From Bacteroides fragilis (GTDB lineage: Bacteria > Bacteroidota > Bacteroidia > Bacteroidales > Bacteroidaceae): 64,000 nt of DNA. Location: the NCBI RefSeq assembly GCF_002849695.1, contig NZ_CP018937.1, forward strand, positions 4,526,001 through 4,590,000, written 5' to 3'. The notes beneath the pieces are model-generated. The model was not told the origin of the DNA. It searched no databases and was given only the letters and a program-made list of their open reading frames with translations. Position numbers and translations under genes: made by a program. This document shows, piece after piece, positions 42,645 through 49,945 of the stretch. Position 1 is the first letter of the stretch. Each line of letters starts with the position of its first letter.

Positions 42645-42850
42645 TTAATTGTTATTTATGATCAAGGTCTTCAAAAGGGGGCCAATTATGGATTGATTAG
42701 GTATTCTGAGTAATAAAAGACACTAAAAAGCTTTTGTATAACACATATATAATCAAGTTATTGGACGATTGTGGGAAGAATTAGGGGTGAATTTATGGAT
42801 TTCCTTCAGGGATCAAGAAGGTTTACTAAAATGTGAAATTGACTTTTGGG

Positions 42851-43021
42851 AATGGTGTTTCAAAAGACGTACGTCTGATGCAACAAAGATAGGTTGCTTT
42901 TTTTATCTGTGCAAATTTTTCTACATCGTTTTAATTATCAGTCATTTATCTATCCTCCTTGCATTTAGTGCGGAGAGTAAAAATGGTGTTTCAAAAAACG
43001 TACGTTTTTTGAAACACCATT
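42851..43021. promoter_or_regulatory. Invertible promoter C (OFF for lipoprotein C)
   Basis: Inverted repeats 42851-42874 and 42998-43021 (24 nt, one difference) enclose about 123 bp. Cores AGACGTACGT and AAACGTACGT match ARACGTWCGT. The minus-strand promoter is TATCTTTG at plus 42884-42891, 20 nt, TTTG at 42912-42915. The right repeat is half of a perfect 40 bp palindrome (42982-43021). Sequence differs from inverton B at many positions, but promoter and repeats are kept, evidence of function. No gene seen in 42645-43167. Confidence 0.87.
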
Positions 43022-43097
43022 GTGTATTCAAGACCGTTATATCTGATTGTAATACACAAACTTACGCATAATAAAAGTGGTATCAAACAGCTTTTCC

Positions 43098-43123
43098 GGA
43101 CTTATACGAGGATGTATAGGTCC
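43098..43123 (+). promoter_or_regulatory. 5' UTR hairpin of lipoprotein C
   Basis: GGACTTATAC (43098-43107) pairs with GTATAGGTCC (43114-43123). Different sequence from copies A, B and D but again ending exactly 44 nt before the ATG, which argues for a conserved RNA structure. Confidence 0.6.
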
Positions 43124-43167
43124 GCAATGCGTCTTTGATACGATTATTCACTTTAATATCATAGTAT

Positions 43168-44790
43168 ATGAATAGAACTTTTATTATGCGAGAGTGTCTC
43201 GGTAGAGCCTTATGGCTGTGTTTTTGCCTTTCGATAGCAGGATGTGCGGAAGATGACAGAATGACTCCCCTGTCTGCTGACAGCGGGGATACTGCCGACG
43301 AGTTAATCCCCATCCAGATCAGTCTGACGGGTGACAACGACTATCATTCATCTTCTTTTAATGACACTTCGACCCGTAGCCACTCTCCCCTGATCGCCGA
43401 ATGGGTGGGGGTAAAAGCTTTCTCCCCTACACGCACAGGAGAGCAACCGGACTACGAAGGTCCCCGGATAGCCTCGATGGAACTGACGGAAGATACCCTA
43501 CCCCGTGTAAGTACCCGTGCAACAGTGCCTGTGGGAGTTTATTTCCGGCTGATTGTTTTCCGGAAGTCCGGAAATGACTATGTCTTCCAGTCGGCTGCCG
43601 ATTACACCTCCAATGGTACGGGCACTCCTGTACTCAAACAAGGGAAACTGCTGACACGCTCGGGAACGATACGTGTGGTGGGCTACTCCTTTAATACCAC
43701 TGCCGCTGCCGATTTGGGAGCTATGCCCGCATCATATACCTACAATAGTAGCACAGTGTCTATCCCTAACATGAGCAAGGACTTCATGACCTTCGATTCC
43801 GGAGATATAACGAGTGTAAACAGCCTCAGCCACAATCTTCTTCCGGTGAGCTTCAGCCAGAAGCTGTGTAAACTGACGATTACCATCAGTCCTACCGGAT
43901 TTCCAAGCAATACGATCAGCAATTGCACGGGTGTATACGTAAAGCAAGGTGGAAACTCCACATCGTGGAAGATCGGTCCCTCGAGCAATGTGGTAGCTGC
44001 CAACACGAATAATACGGCGGCATTCAGTCCGAACACGACCCTGAGTACAACCATACGCATGGTTCCGTTTGCAGGGGCAAGGACCATTACAGTGCATTTC
44101 AATACGCTGACGGTAGGTGGACGGATTGTGAACAACAACACTGAAATCACCTCCACCGGGAGCGTACAACTGAAAGAGGGAAAAAGCTATACACTAAAAA
44201 TACAGTTTAAAAAAGGGCCCGGCATCAATGTGTTGGAGAGTGATATTAATCTTACGCAAAACGGATGTACGGCTCAGGATAAGAAAGACCTGGCCAAATT
44301 AATATGGGCGGATGGGAATCTAAAAAGTACAGGAGCGAGTAATAATTATGTGTGGACTACCTCGACTGATTATGGATATTATTATACTTGGAATCAAGAT
44401 TATAATAGAAACAATATAGATCCATGTACGAGACTTAACCCTACGACGTATGGTTCAGAATGGCGAACACCATCGATAAACGAATTGACTAAACTTTCTC
44501 GATGTACAAATAAAATAGTGACTAATAAGGGCGTATGGTTTATGAATAACAGCAAAGGAATCTTTCTCACTGTAGCAGGAGCAAGAGGAGCAGGAGGATG
44601 TGGTACAGTAGGGACACATTTTGTCGGAGAAGTTGGCTTTTATTGGAGTAGTGATAATAATAATAGTAATAATAATTGGGCGCGTAGGCTTGTTCTTGAT
44701 GCTCGATCTACACTTAGCATAGAAATACAAGCTGATGGTCCGAAAGGTGACGGGCATTCTGTCCGTTGCGTGAAAGGTACCAAACAATAA
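43168..44790 (+). CDS. Phase-variable fimbrillin-like lipoprotein C (Fib_succ_major C-terminus)
   Basis: 540 residues; the divergent member of the array. Signal MNRTFIMRECLGRALWLCFC then lipobox SIAGC. The N-terminal half follows copies A, B and D in outline (GVYFRLIVFRKSGNDYVFQS, SHNLLPVSFSQKLCKLTI, NCTGVYVKQGG) at clearly lower identity. The C-terminal Fib_succ_major domain has WRTPSINELTKLSRC, GFYWSSDNNNSNNNW and SVRCVKGTKQ. Its last 21 bases and tail are identical to copy D over 84 nt, including the start of a lost DUF4469 gene. An ATG at 43186 is an alternative start. OFF in this sequence because of inverton C. Confidence 0.8.
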   Translation: MNRTFIMRECLGRALWLCFCLSIAGCAEDDRMTPLSADSGDTADELIPIQISLTGDNDYHSSSFNDTSTRSHSPLIAEWVGVKAFSPTRTGEQPDYEGPRIASMELTEDTLPRVSTRATVPVGVYFRLIVFRKSGNDYVFQSAADYTSNGTGTPVLKQGKLLTRSGTIRVVGYSFNTTAAADLGAMPASYTYNSSTVSIPNMSKDFMTFDSGDITSVNSLSHNLLPVSFSQKLCKLTITISPTGFPSNTISNCTGVYVKQGGNSTSWKIGPSSNVVAANTNNTAAFSPNTTLSTTIRMVPFAGARTITVHFNTLTVGGRIVNNNTEITSTGSVQLKEGKSYTLKIQFKKGPGINVLESDINLTQNGCTAQDKKDLAKLIWADGNLKSTGASNNYVWTTSTDYGYYYTWNQDYNRNNIDPCTRLNPTTYGSEWRTPSINELTKLSRCTNKIVTNKGVWFMNNSKGIFLTVAGARGAGGCGTVGTHFVGEVGFYWSSDNNNSNNNWARRLVLDARSTLSIEIQADGPKGDGHSVRCVKGTKQ

Positions 44791-44853
44791 TATTCACTTT
44801 TAAACTTAACAAATCATGAAAACCGAACTCAAAGGCTGGCTTGCGGACAATAC
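44770..44853. repeat. 84 nt exact direct repeat, copy 1
   Basis: Identical to 46968-47051: the last codons of the lipoprotein, the spacer and the first 38 nt of the DUF4469 gene. The right edge is the breakpoint where the DUF4469 gene was lost from unit C. Confidence 0.9.
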
Positions 44854-44902
44854 TAAGACAAAATCCGGTTGTTTCGCGCTCTACACAAGTTCTGTAATGT
44901 AG
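44816..44902 (+). pseudogene. Truncated DUF4469 gene after lipoprotein C
   Basis: ATG 44816 begins MKTELKGWLADNT, identical to the intact gene at 47014 for 38 nt, then joins unrelated sequence and stops at 44902 after 28 residues. The following sequence to 45060 is homologous to that after unit A (40560-40740), so a deletion or recombination removed the rest of the gene. Confidence 0.85.
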
Positions 44903-44951
44903 TGGAGGTATAAAATTTGTCACATTACCCTTTTAAGGGTATAAGGCAAGT

Positions 44952-45018
44952 AACTAAGAAGATTTAATAAAAAGGCTACTGTTTATACAGATAGCCTTTT
45001 TATTAAATCTTCTTAGTT
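44952..45018. repeat. 67 bp perfect palindrome, copy 2 (spacer inverted)
   Basis: Arms 44952-44978 and 44992-45018 are identical to copy 1 (40623-40689), and flanking sequence on both sides is homologous in the same orientation, but the 13 nt spacer CTGTTTATACAGA is the exact reverse complement of the copy 1 spacer. Likely bidirectional terminator between unit C and inverton D. Confidence 0.9.
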
Positions 45019-45070
45019 GTTATATCTAAATGGAAATTAGTCCTATAAAACACATACTTTATTTTGAGAC

Positions 45071-45235
45071 TGTGTTTCAAAAGACGTTCGTCTGATGTAA
45101 CAAAGATAAGTCGCTTTTTTCATCTGTGCAAATGTTTTTACATATATTTAATTATCAGGTGTTTATCTCTTCCTTTGGCCTTCAGTGCGCAGAGCCAAAA
45201 CCGTGTTTCAAAAAAGGAACGTCTTTTGAAACACA
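45071..45235. promoter_or_regulatory. Invertible promoter D (OFF for lipoprotein D)
   Basis: TGTGTTTCAAAAGACGTTC (45071-45089) and its exact inverse (45217-45235). Minus-strand promoter: TATCTTTG at plus 45101-45108, 20 nt, TTTG at 45129-45132. Nearly identical to inverton B. No gene seen in 44903-45380. Confidence 0.88.
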
Positions 45236-45308
45236 AGAGTCGTTCTATCTATCTAATTTACACAAACTTACCGCAAAATAAAAGCTGTATTCACAGCCTG
45301 CCATAACC

Positions 45309-45336
45309 GGTCTTCCCATTCATTAATGGGAAGGCC
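45309..45336 (+). promoter_or_regulatory. 5' UTR hairpin of lipoprotein D
   Basis: GGTCTTCCCATT (45309-45320), loop CATT, AATGGGAAGGCC (45325-45336), ending 44 nt before the ATG at 45381; same as copy B. Confidence 0.7.
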
Positions 45337-45380
45337 TTGCTGAGTATGATCTATTTTATTCATTTTTAAACATTTGAGTT

Positions 45381-46988
45381 ATGAATACGAAGACAAAACT
45401 TCTGTATGTAGGCTTTCGTGCGTTAAGCACATGCTGTGTGTACACGGCTTTTTTAATGATAACATCGTGTGGCGACAATGTTGTGAACCCCGACAGTCCG
45501 TAACCGGACGGAGAGGATATGATTCCTGTTACGGTCAGCCGGGTTGAGGATGGCAGCTATATGGAAAGCCATGTTGATACTCCCGACACAACCGGAAGAA
45601 GAACGCTTGTGGACGAATGGGTGCCGGTGAAAGAGCCACCCACCGGCAGGGCCATACCCGCTGCCGTGCCTTACGAAGGGCCTTCAGCGGTACGGATGAC
45701 GCTCCGTGAAGAGCCACAAGCCACTACCCGTGCCTCTACATTGGGCAACGGCATTTATTTCCGGTTGATCGCTTTCCGTAAAGTAGGCAGCAATTACGTG
45801 TTCCAGTCGGCAGCGGATTTTACGACGAACGGGGCTTCCGCTCCCACACTCAGGCAAGGAAATCTGCTCACCAGAGCAGGAACTGTCCGTGTGATCGGAT
45901 ACTCGTTCAATAGTACGGCAGCGATGGGAACGATCCCTTCATCCTATGCTTATAACGGTACTTCCGTCACTATCCCGAATATGGGCAATGACTTTATGGT
46001 GTATGACTCGAAGGATATAGAGGGTGTGAGCGAAATCAACCACAATCTGTCGGTTAGTTTCACGCAAAAGCTCTGCAAGCTGACGGTTAAGCTATCCTTG
46101 TCACAGTTTGGGAGTAACACATTCACCAACTGTACAGGCGTATACGTTTCTCAGGGCGGCAATGCGTCCGCCTGGACGATAGGTCCCTCTACAAATAATG
46201 TAAGTGCCAATACCGGAAATACGTCCACATTCAGTATAGCGAATAATTCGACTGCCACTGTGCGGTTAGTTCCTTTCTCGGGTTCCCGGGCGATCACGGT
46301 GCATATCGGTACGTTGAAACTTAGTAATTACTTCAATGCGAATAACCGGAATATCACCTCGAGCCAGAATGTACAGTTGCTACCGGGAAAGAGTTATACC
46401 ATTACGCTGAAGTTTGAGTTGGGGATACAATTGGCGGCGAGCGACATTAACCTGACACAAAACGGATGTACGGCGAGTGATAAGAATGATTTGGCAAAGC
46501 TGAGATGGGCTACAGGAAATTTGAAGAGTACGGGAAGCACGAATTATATATGGGCACCTTCACAGACAGAAACTGGGTATTATTACACATGGTATAGTAC
46601 TTACACTGGGAACACAAGTACCAATAACACAGATCCATGCTCAAGATTAAATACTGCATATTATGGAACGGGGTGGCGCACACCTAGCAATAATGAGTTC
46701 AGCAAATTGACTCGATGTACAAACAAAATAATGACTAATGGTGGCATGTGGTTTATGAACAATACTAAAGGTGTTTTTCTAAAATGCGGAGGTGGGCGCT
46801 ACGGTAGTTTAGGTAGTGGTACGACATCTAACGATGGTGTAAATACAGCTGCTCGCTATTGGACTAGTGATGCCAGCAGTAATACCCATGCACATAGTGT
46901 ACTCCTATACGGTACTGCTGCAAGTACTACACCAAGAGAAAAAACAGATGGATACTCTGTACGTTGTGTGAAAGGTACCAAACAATAA
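45381..46988 (+). pseudogene. Fimbrillin-like lipoprotein D, interrupted by a nonsense codon
   Basis: The reading frame starts at ATG 45381 with the same signal peptide as copies A and B but has TAA at 45501-45503 where copy A has GAA (Glu41). The rest of the frame, 489 residues from ATG 45519 to 46988, is intact and carries a normal Fib_succ_major end (WRTPSNNEFSKLTRC, ARYWTSDASSNTHAHSVLL, YSVRCVKGTKQ). Restart at 45519 would give a protein without a signal peptide, so surface display is lost unless the stop is suppressed or repaired by recombination with A or B. The change is a single G to T and looks recent. Confidence 0.85.
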
Positions 46989-47051
46989 TATTCACTTTTA
47001 AACTTAACAAATCATGAAAACCGAACTCAAAGGCTGGCTTGCGGACAATAC
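46968..47051. repeat. 84 nt exact direct repeat, copy 2
   Basis: Identical to 44770-44853; this copy is followed by the complete DUF4469 gene. Confidence 0.9.
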
Positions 47052-47772
47052 CGTGACCACCGACAACAAAGAAGACAAAATCCTGGTATTGGAGAGCGCC
47101 GGAAACCTGACGCTATCCGATGTACTGGATGAAATGAAGAAAGAAGATACCGGCTTGCGGGCAGAGACTTTAAAGCATGCCGTCGATCTCTTTCAGCGTA
47201 CGGTATCGGAATTGGTACTGAACGGATATTCTGTCAATACGGGGCTTTTTCGTGCCGTACCACAGTTTCGTGGAGTAATAGACGGTGGAGTATGGAATCC
47301 CGAGAAAAATTCTATCTATGTTTCCTTCAATCAGGATAAGGATTTACGTGAAGCTATCGCACGGACCGGCGTGAAAATTCTGGGAGCCAAAGGTGACCCG
47401 GCCTACTTCATTGGCGGTGAAGACGCTGCCACCCGTGCCACGGATGGTAGTGCAACTGCCGGACGTAACTATCGCCTGCAGGGAAAGAATATTAAAGTAA
47501 TAGGTACAGACTCTGCAGTGGGTATCGTATTGATTGATGAGAAAGGCACGGAAATGAAGTTGCCGATGGATATGATCGCCGTAAACAACCCTTCGGAAGT
47601 GTTGGTGTTACTTCCTGCGGACTTAAAAGACGGAGTCTATGAATTACGACTGACTACCCAGTTTTCAACCGGTAATAAGTTGCTGAAAGTACCTCGTACA
47701 GTGATACGTAGTCTGGTTATTGGTCTTCCTTCGGGAGGGGATGGTGATATTGTAGATGATCCTACAGCCTGA
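47014..47772 (+). CDS. DUF4469 protein with HU-like N-terminal domain
   Basis: 252 residues, no signal peptide. The N-terminal 120 residues (MKTELKGWLADNTVTTDNKE, LSDVLDEMKKEDTGLRAETL, FRAVPQFRGVIDGG) match the Bacteroides HU/IHF-like DNA-binding domain; the C-terminal part (YRLQGKNIKVIGTD, LVLLPADLKDGVYELRLTTQ) is the DUF4469 Ig-like domain. Function unknown. It follows lipoprotein D by 25 bp and would be switched together with it. Remnants after units A and C show it was once part of each repeat unit. Confidence 0.85.
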   Translation: MKTELKGWLADNTVTTDNKEDKILVLESAGNLTLSDVLDEMKKEDTGLRAETLKHAVDLFQRTVSELVLNGYSVNTGLFRAVPQFRGVIDGGVWNPEKNSIYVSFNQDKDLREAIARTGVKILGAKGDPAYFIGGEDAATRATDGSATAGRNYRLQGKNIKVIGTDSAVGIVLIDEKGTEMKLPMDMIAVNNPSEVLVLLPADLKDGVYELRLTTQFSTGNKLLKVPRTVIRSLVIGLPSGGDGDIVDDPTA

Positions 47773-47865
47773 TTCCTGAGAAAGAGGTTTTCCTTACTCG
47801 GGGAAACCTTGCTTCCCGGTGGAGGGAAACTATCGTTCCTTGGCTTAGGAAAGAGGATTGTGCAA

Positions 47866-47920
47866 AAACTCCGTCCTGCACCACTTCACATAAAAGATGA
47901 AGCAATGCAGGGCGGAGTTT
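47866..47920. terminator. Bidirectional terminator between DUF4469 and the ABC ATPase gene
   Basis: AAACTCCGTCCTGCA (47866-47880) pairs with TGCAGGGCGGAGTTT (47906-47920) with one wobble. It closes the rightward array and the leftward metal-transport operon. A smaller hairpin GGTTTTCC/GGGGAAACC precedes it (47786-47809). Confidence 0.75.
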
Positions 47921-47944
47921 CTGTATGGGATAGGGTGCCCTTCG

Positions 47945-48754
47945 TCAGGCTTTATCGTTTTCGTGGCAATGGCAATGTTCGCCCAGCACCCGGTGAGGCA
48001 GTGTGCCGTGTCCCAGCAGCTCGATCGGGCAGTTGAAGTTCCGTTCCAGCCATTCGGTGTTGACGCTTGCGGCCGGGTGATAGTCCAGTGTTTCGTTCAC
48101 GCAGGCGATGTTCTTTACCTGTTGCAGCACCGTCCCGATGTCGTGGCTGACAAGGATGATGGCGCAGTCGCGGTTGATCTCGGCCAGCAACTGGTAGAGG
48201 CGGGCTTCGAAGCGCTTGTCGATATAGGTGCTCGGTTCGTCGAGAATAAGCAGTTGCGGGTCGCTGATGATGGCGCGTCCCAGCAGGGCACGTTGCAGTT
48301 GTCCGCCGCTCAGCTGCCCGATAGCGCGGTGTTCCAGTCCCTCGAGTCCCATGCGGAGGATGACTTGGCGGGCTTTCTCACGCTGATGGTCGTCGAAGCG
48401 GCTGATCAGCGATTTCTTTGAACTCAGTCCCGACAGGATCACTTCCAGAACCGAGATGGGGAAGGAGCGGTCGATCGAGCTGTACTGCGGCAGATAGCCC
48501 GTCGTGAGCGGTTCGTGATGCTTGACGATCTCTCCTCCCGTGGGGCGGAGCAGTCCCAGGATGCACTTGATGAGGGTGGTCTTACCCCCGCCGTTGGGAC
48601 CGATGATGCCGAGAAAGTCACGCTCGTAGACTTCCAGGTTGACATCGCGGAGCACAGTGCGTCCGTCGTAGGCGGCCGAAAGGCCCCGGATGGAGAGGAG
48701 GGAGGCAGAAGCTGTTCCTTCCGTATGCTTGTGGCTGTTTCTTTCTTTATCCAT
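47945..48754 (-). CDS. Metal ABC transporter ATP-binding protein (ZnuC-like)
   Basis: 269 residues from ATG 48754 (MDKERNSHKH); a longer in-frame start would run into the upstream repeat element and is rejected. Walker A GPNGGGKTT, signature LSGGQLQRALLGRA, Walker B LLILDEPSTYID and the His loop LVSHD are intact. The His-rich C-terminus (HGTLPHRVLGEHCHCHENDK) fits zinc or manganese handling. It follows the binding protein encoded at 48885-49829. No permease gene is present in the cluster. Confidence 0.88.
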   Translation of the reverse strand: MDKERNSHKHTEGTASASLLSIRGLSAAYDGRTVLRDVNLEVYERDFLGIIGPNGGGKTTLIKCILGLLRPTGGEIVKHHEPLTTGYLPQYSSIDRSFPISVLEVILSGLSSKKSLISRFDDHQREKARQVILRMGLEGLEHRAIGQLSGGQLQRALLGRAIISDPQLLILDEPSTYIDKRFEARLYQLLAEINRDCAIILVSHDIGTVLQQVKNIACVNETLDYHPAASVNTEWLERNFNCPIELLGHGTLPHRVLGEHCHCHENDKA

Positions 48755-48775
48755 AGGTTGGTTGGGGATTGGGAG

Positions 48776-48871
48776 TTCACCACAGATTACACGGATTAAC
48801 ACAGACCTTTTTATCCCAGAACCAACAAGACAGAATATCAATCTGTGTTAATCCGTGTAATCCGTGGTGAA
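48776..48871. repeat. REP-like inverted repeat between the ABC genes
   Basis: 30 nt arms 48776-48805 and 48842-48871 are inverses with one difference. The arm begins TTCACCACAGATTACACGGA, a kind of intergenic repeat seen widely in Bacteroides. A related element lies at 49856-49945. Confidence 0.8.
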
Positions 48872-48884
48872 CTCTTATTCATGA

Positions 48885-49829
48885 CTATTCTGTGGTGAAT
48901 CCGCTGAGGCTCTTCGCTACGTTCAGCATCTCCTCCTCCCAGTCGTACGAAAGCGGATTGATGGGTACCACCCGTGTTCCGGTCTGCCGGGCAATGATTT
49001 CAGCGTTGCGGCGGTCGAACTCCGGCTGTACGAAGATGATTCGTACCCCTTCTTTGCGGCAGAGGTCCATCAGCCCTTTCAAGTGGGCGGGTGAGGGTTC
49101 CTTACCCCCTTCCTCGATGCTGATCTGGTGTAATCCGTAGTCGCGTGCAAAGTAAGAGAGGGCCGGGTGGTAGATGATGAAGGCACGGTCGGCTCCGGGT
49201 GCCGACAACGTCCGGCGGATCAGGCTGTCCGTCTGCTCGATGCGTTGGCAGAGCGAGTCGTAGCGGGCTCTGTAATACGCCTCGTTCTCCTTGTCGAGCA
49301 CGGTGAGCGCCTTGAACGTGTTTCCGGCTATGATCAGTGCGTTGGCTGCCGAGTTCCAGATGTGCGGCTCCACGCCTCCCTCGTGGCGGTGGTCGCCGTG
49401 ATCGAAGGCAGATTCAAAGATCAGGTCTACCCCTTTCGAAGTGTCGAACACCTGGATGTGGGGCGTATTGTTCATCAGCCGGTCCATCCACGAACGTTCG
49501 AAGCCGATGTATCCGATGCGCAGGTACGCCTCGCTCTCGCCCAGCGACACCAGTTGCTGCGGGGTGGGGTCGTATGTTTCGGGGCTGCTGCCTTTGGGCA
49601 CCATGCTGCGTACGGTAAACTTGTCTCCGGCGATGGCTTCGGTGAAATACCGTTGCGGCTCCATGGTGACGGTGATGATTCGTTCGCCGGTACTGTCCTT
49701 TCCACGCCCGGAACAGGCGGAAAGGAGGAGCAGAAAAAGAAAAGCGAAGACGGCCGCACCTCCGGTTCCTCTCCCCGGGAAGGGGAAGGCGGGGGCGACT
49801 GTCGGCTGTTGTATTCGGTTGGTTTTCAT
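48885..49829 (-). CDS. Zinc-type metal ABC transporter substrate-binding lipoprotein (ZnuA-like)
   Basis: 314 residues. Lipobox LLLLSAC with Cys39 after an unusually long N-terminal region. TroA/ZnuA fold: MEPQRYFTEAIAGDKFTVRSMV, the His-rich loop DHGDHRHEGGVEPHIWNS, IIYHPALSYFARDYGL and FVQPEFDRRNAEIIA provide the His/Glu metal ligands and the helix backbone. It captures zinc (or manganese) in the periplasm for the transporter whose ATPase is encoded next. Located downstream of mnmD with a REP-like repeat between them. Confidence 0.87.
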   Translation of the reverse strand: MKTNRIQQPTVAPAFPFPGRGTGGAAVFAFLFLLLLSACSGRGKDSTGERIITVTMEPQRYFTEAIAGDKFTVRSMVPKGSSPETYDPTPQQLVSLGESEAYLRIGYIGFERSWMDRLMNNTPHIQVFDTSKGVDLIFESAFDHGDHRHEGGVEPHIWNSAANALIIAGNTFKALTVLDKENEAYYRARYDSLCQRIEQTDSLIRRTLSAPGADRAFIIYHPALSYFARDYGLHQISIEEGGKEPSPAHLKGLMDLCRKEGVRIIFVQPEFDRRNAEIIARQTGTRVVPINPLSYDWEEEMLNVAKSLSGFTTE

Positions 49830-49855
49830 AATGGTTATCCTTGTTATCGTTTTAG

Positions 49856-49945
49856 TTCACCACAGAGGATGCAGAGGGTACAGAGTTTTAATCTCTTGCT
49901 TTTAAGATATGAAAGAGAAAATGCTCTCTGTGTCCTCCGTGGTGA
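49856..49945. repeat. REP-like inverted repeat overlapping the mnmD 3' end
   Basis: TTCACCACAGAGGATGCAGA (from 49856) and CTCTGTGTCCTCCGTGGTGA (49926-49945) are imperfect inverses, the same family as 48776-48871. The right arm encodes the last residues of MnmD (PLTTEDTES). Confidence 0.75.

Noticed and set aside
39900..46988. Diversity-generating retroelement acting on the lipoprotein C-termini
   Set aside because: The lectin-like fold and variable end fit DGR targets, but there is no reverse transcriptase or template repeat in the window, and the differences between copies are not confined to adenine positions.
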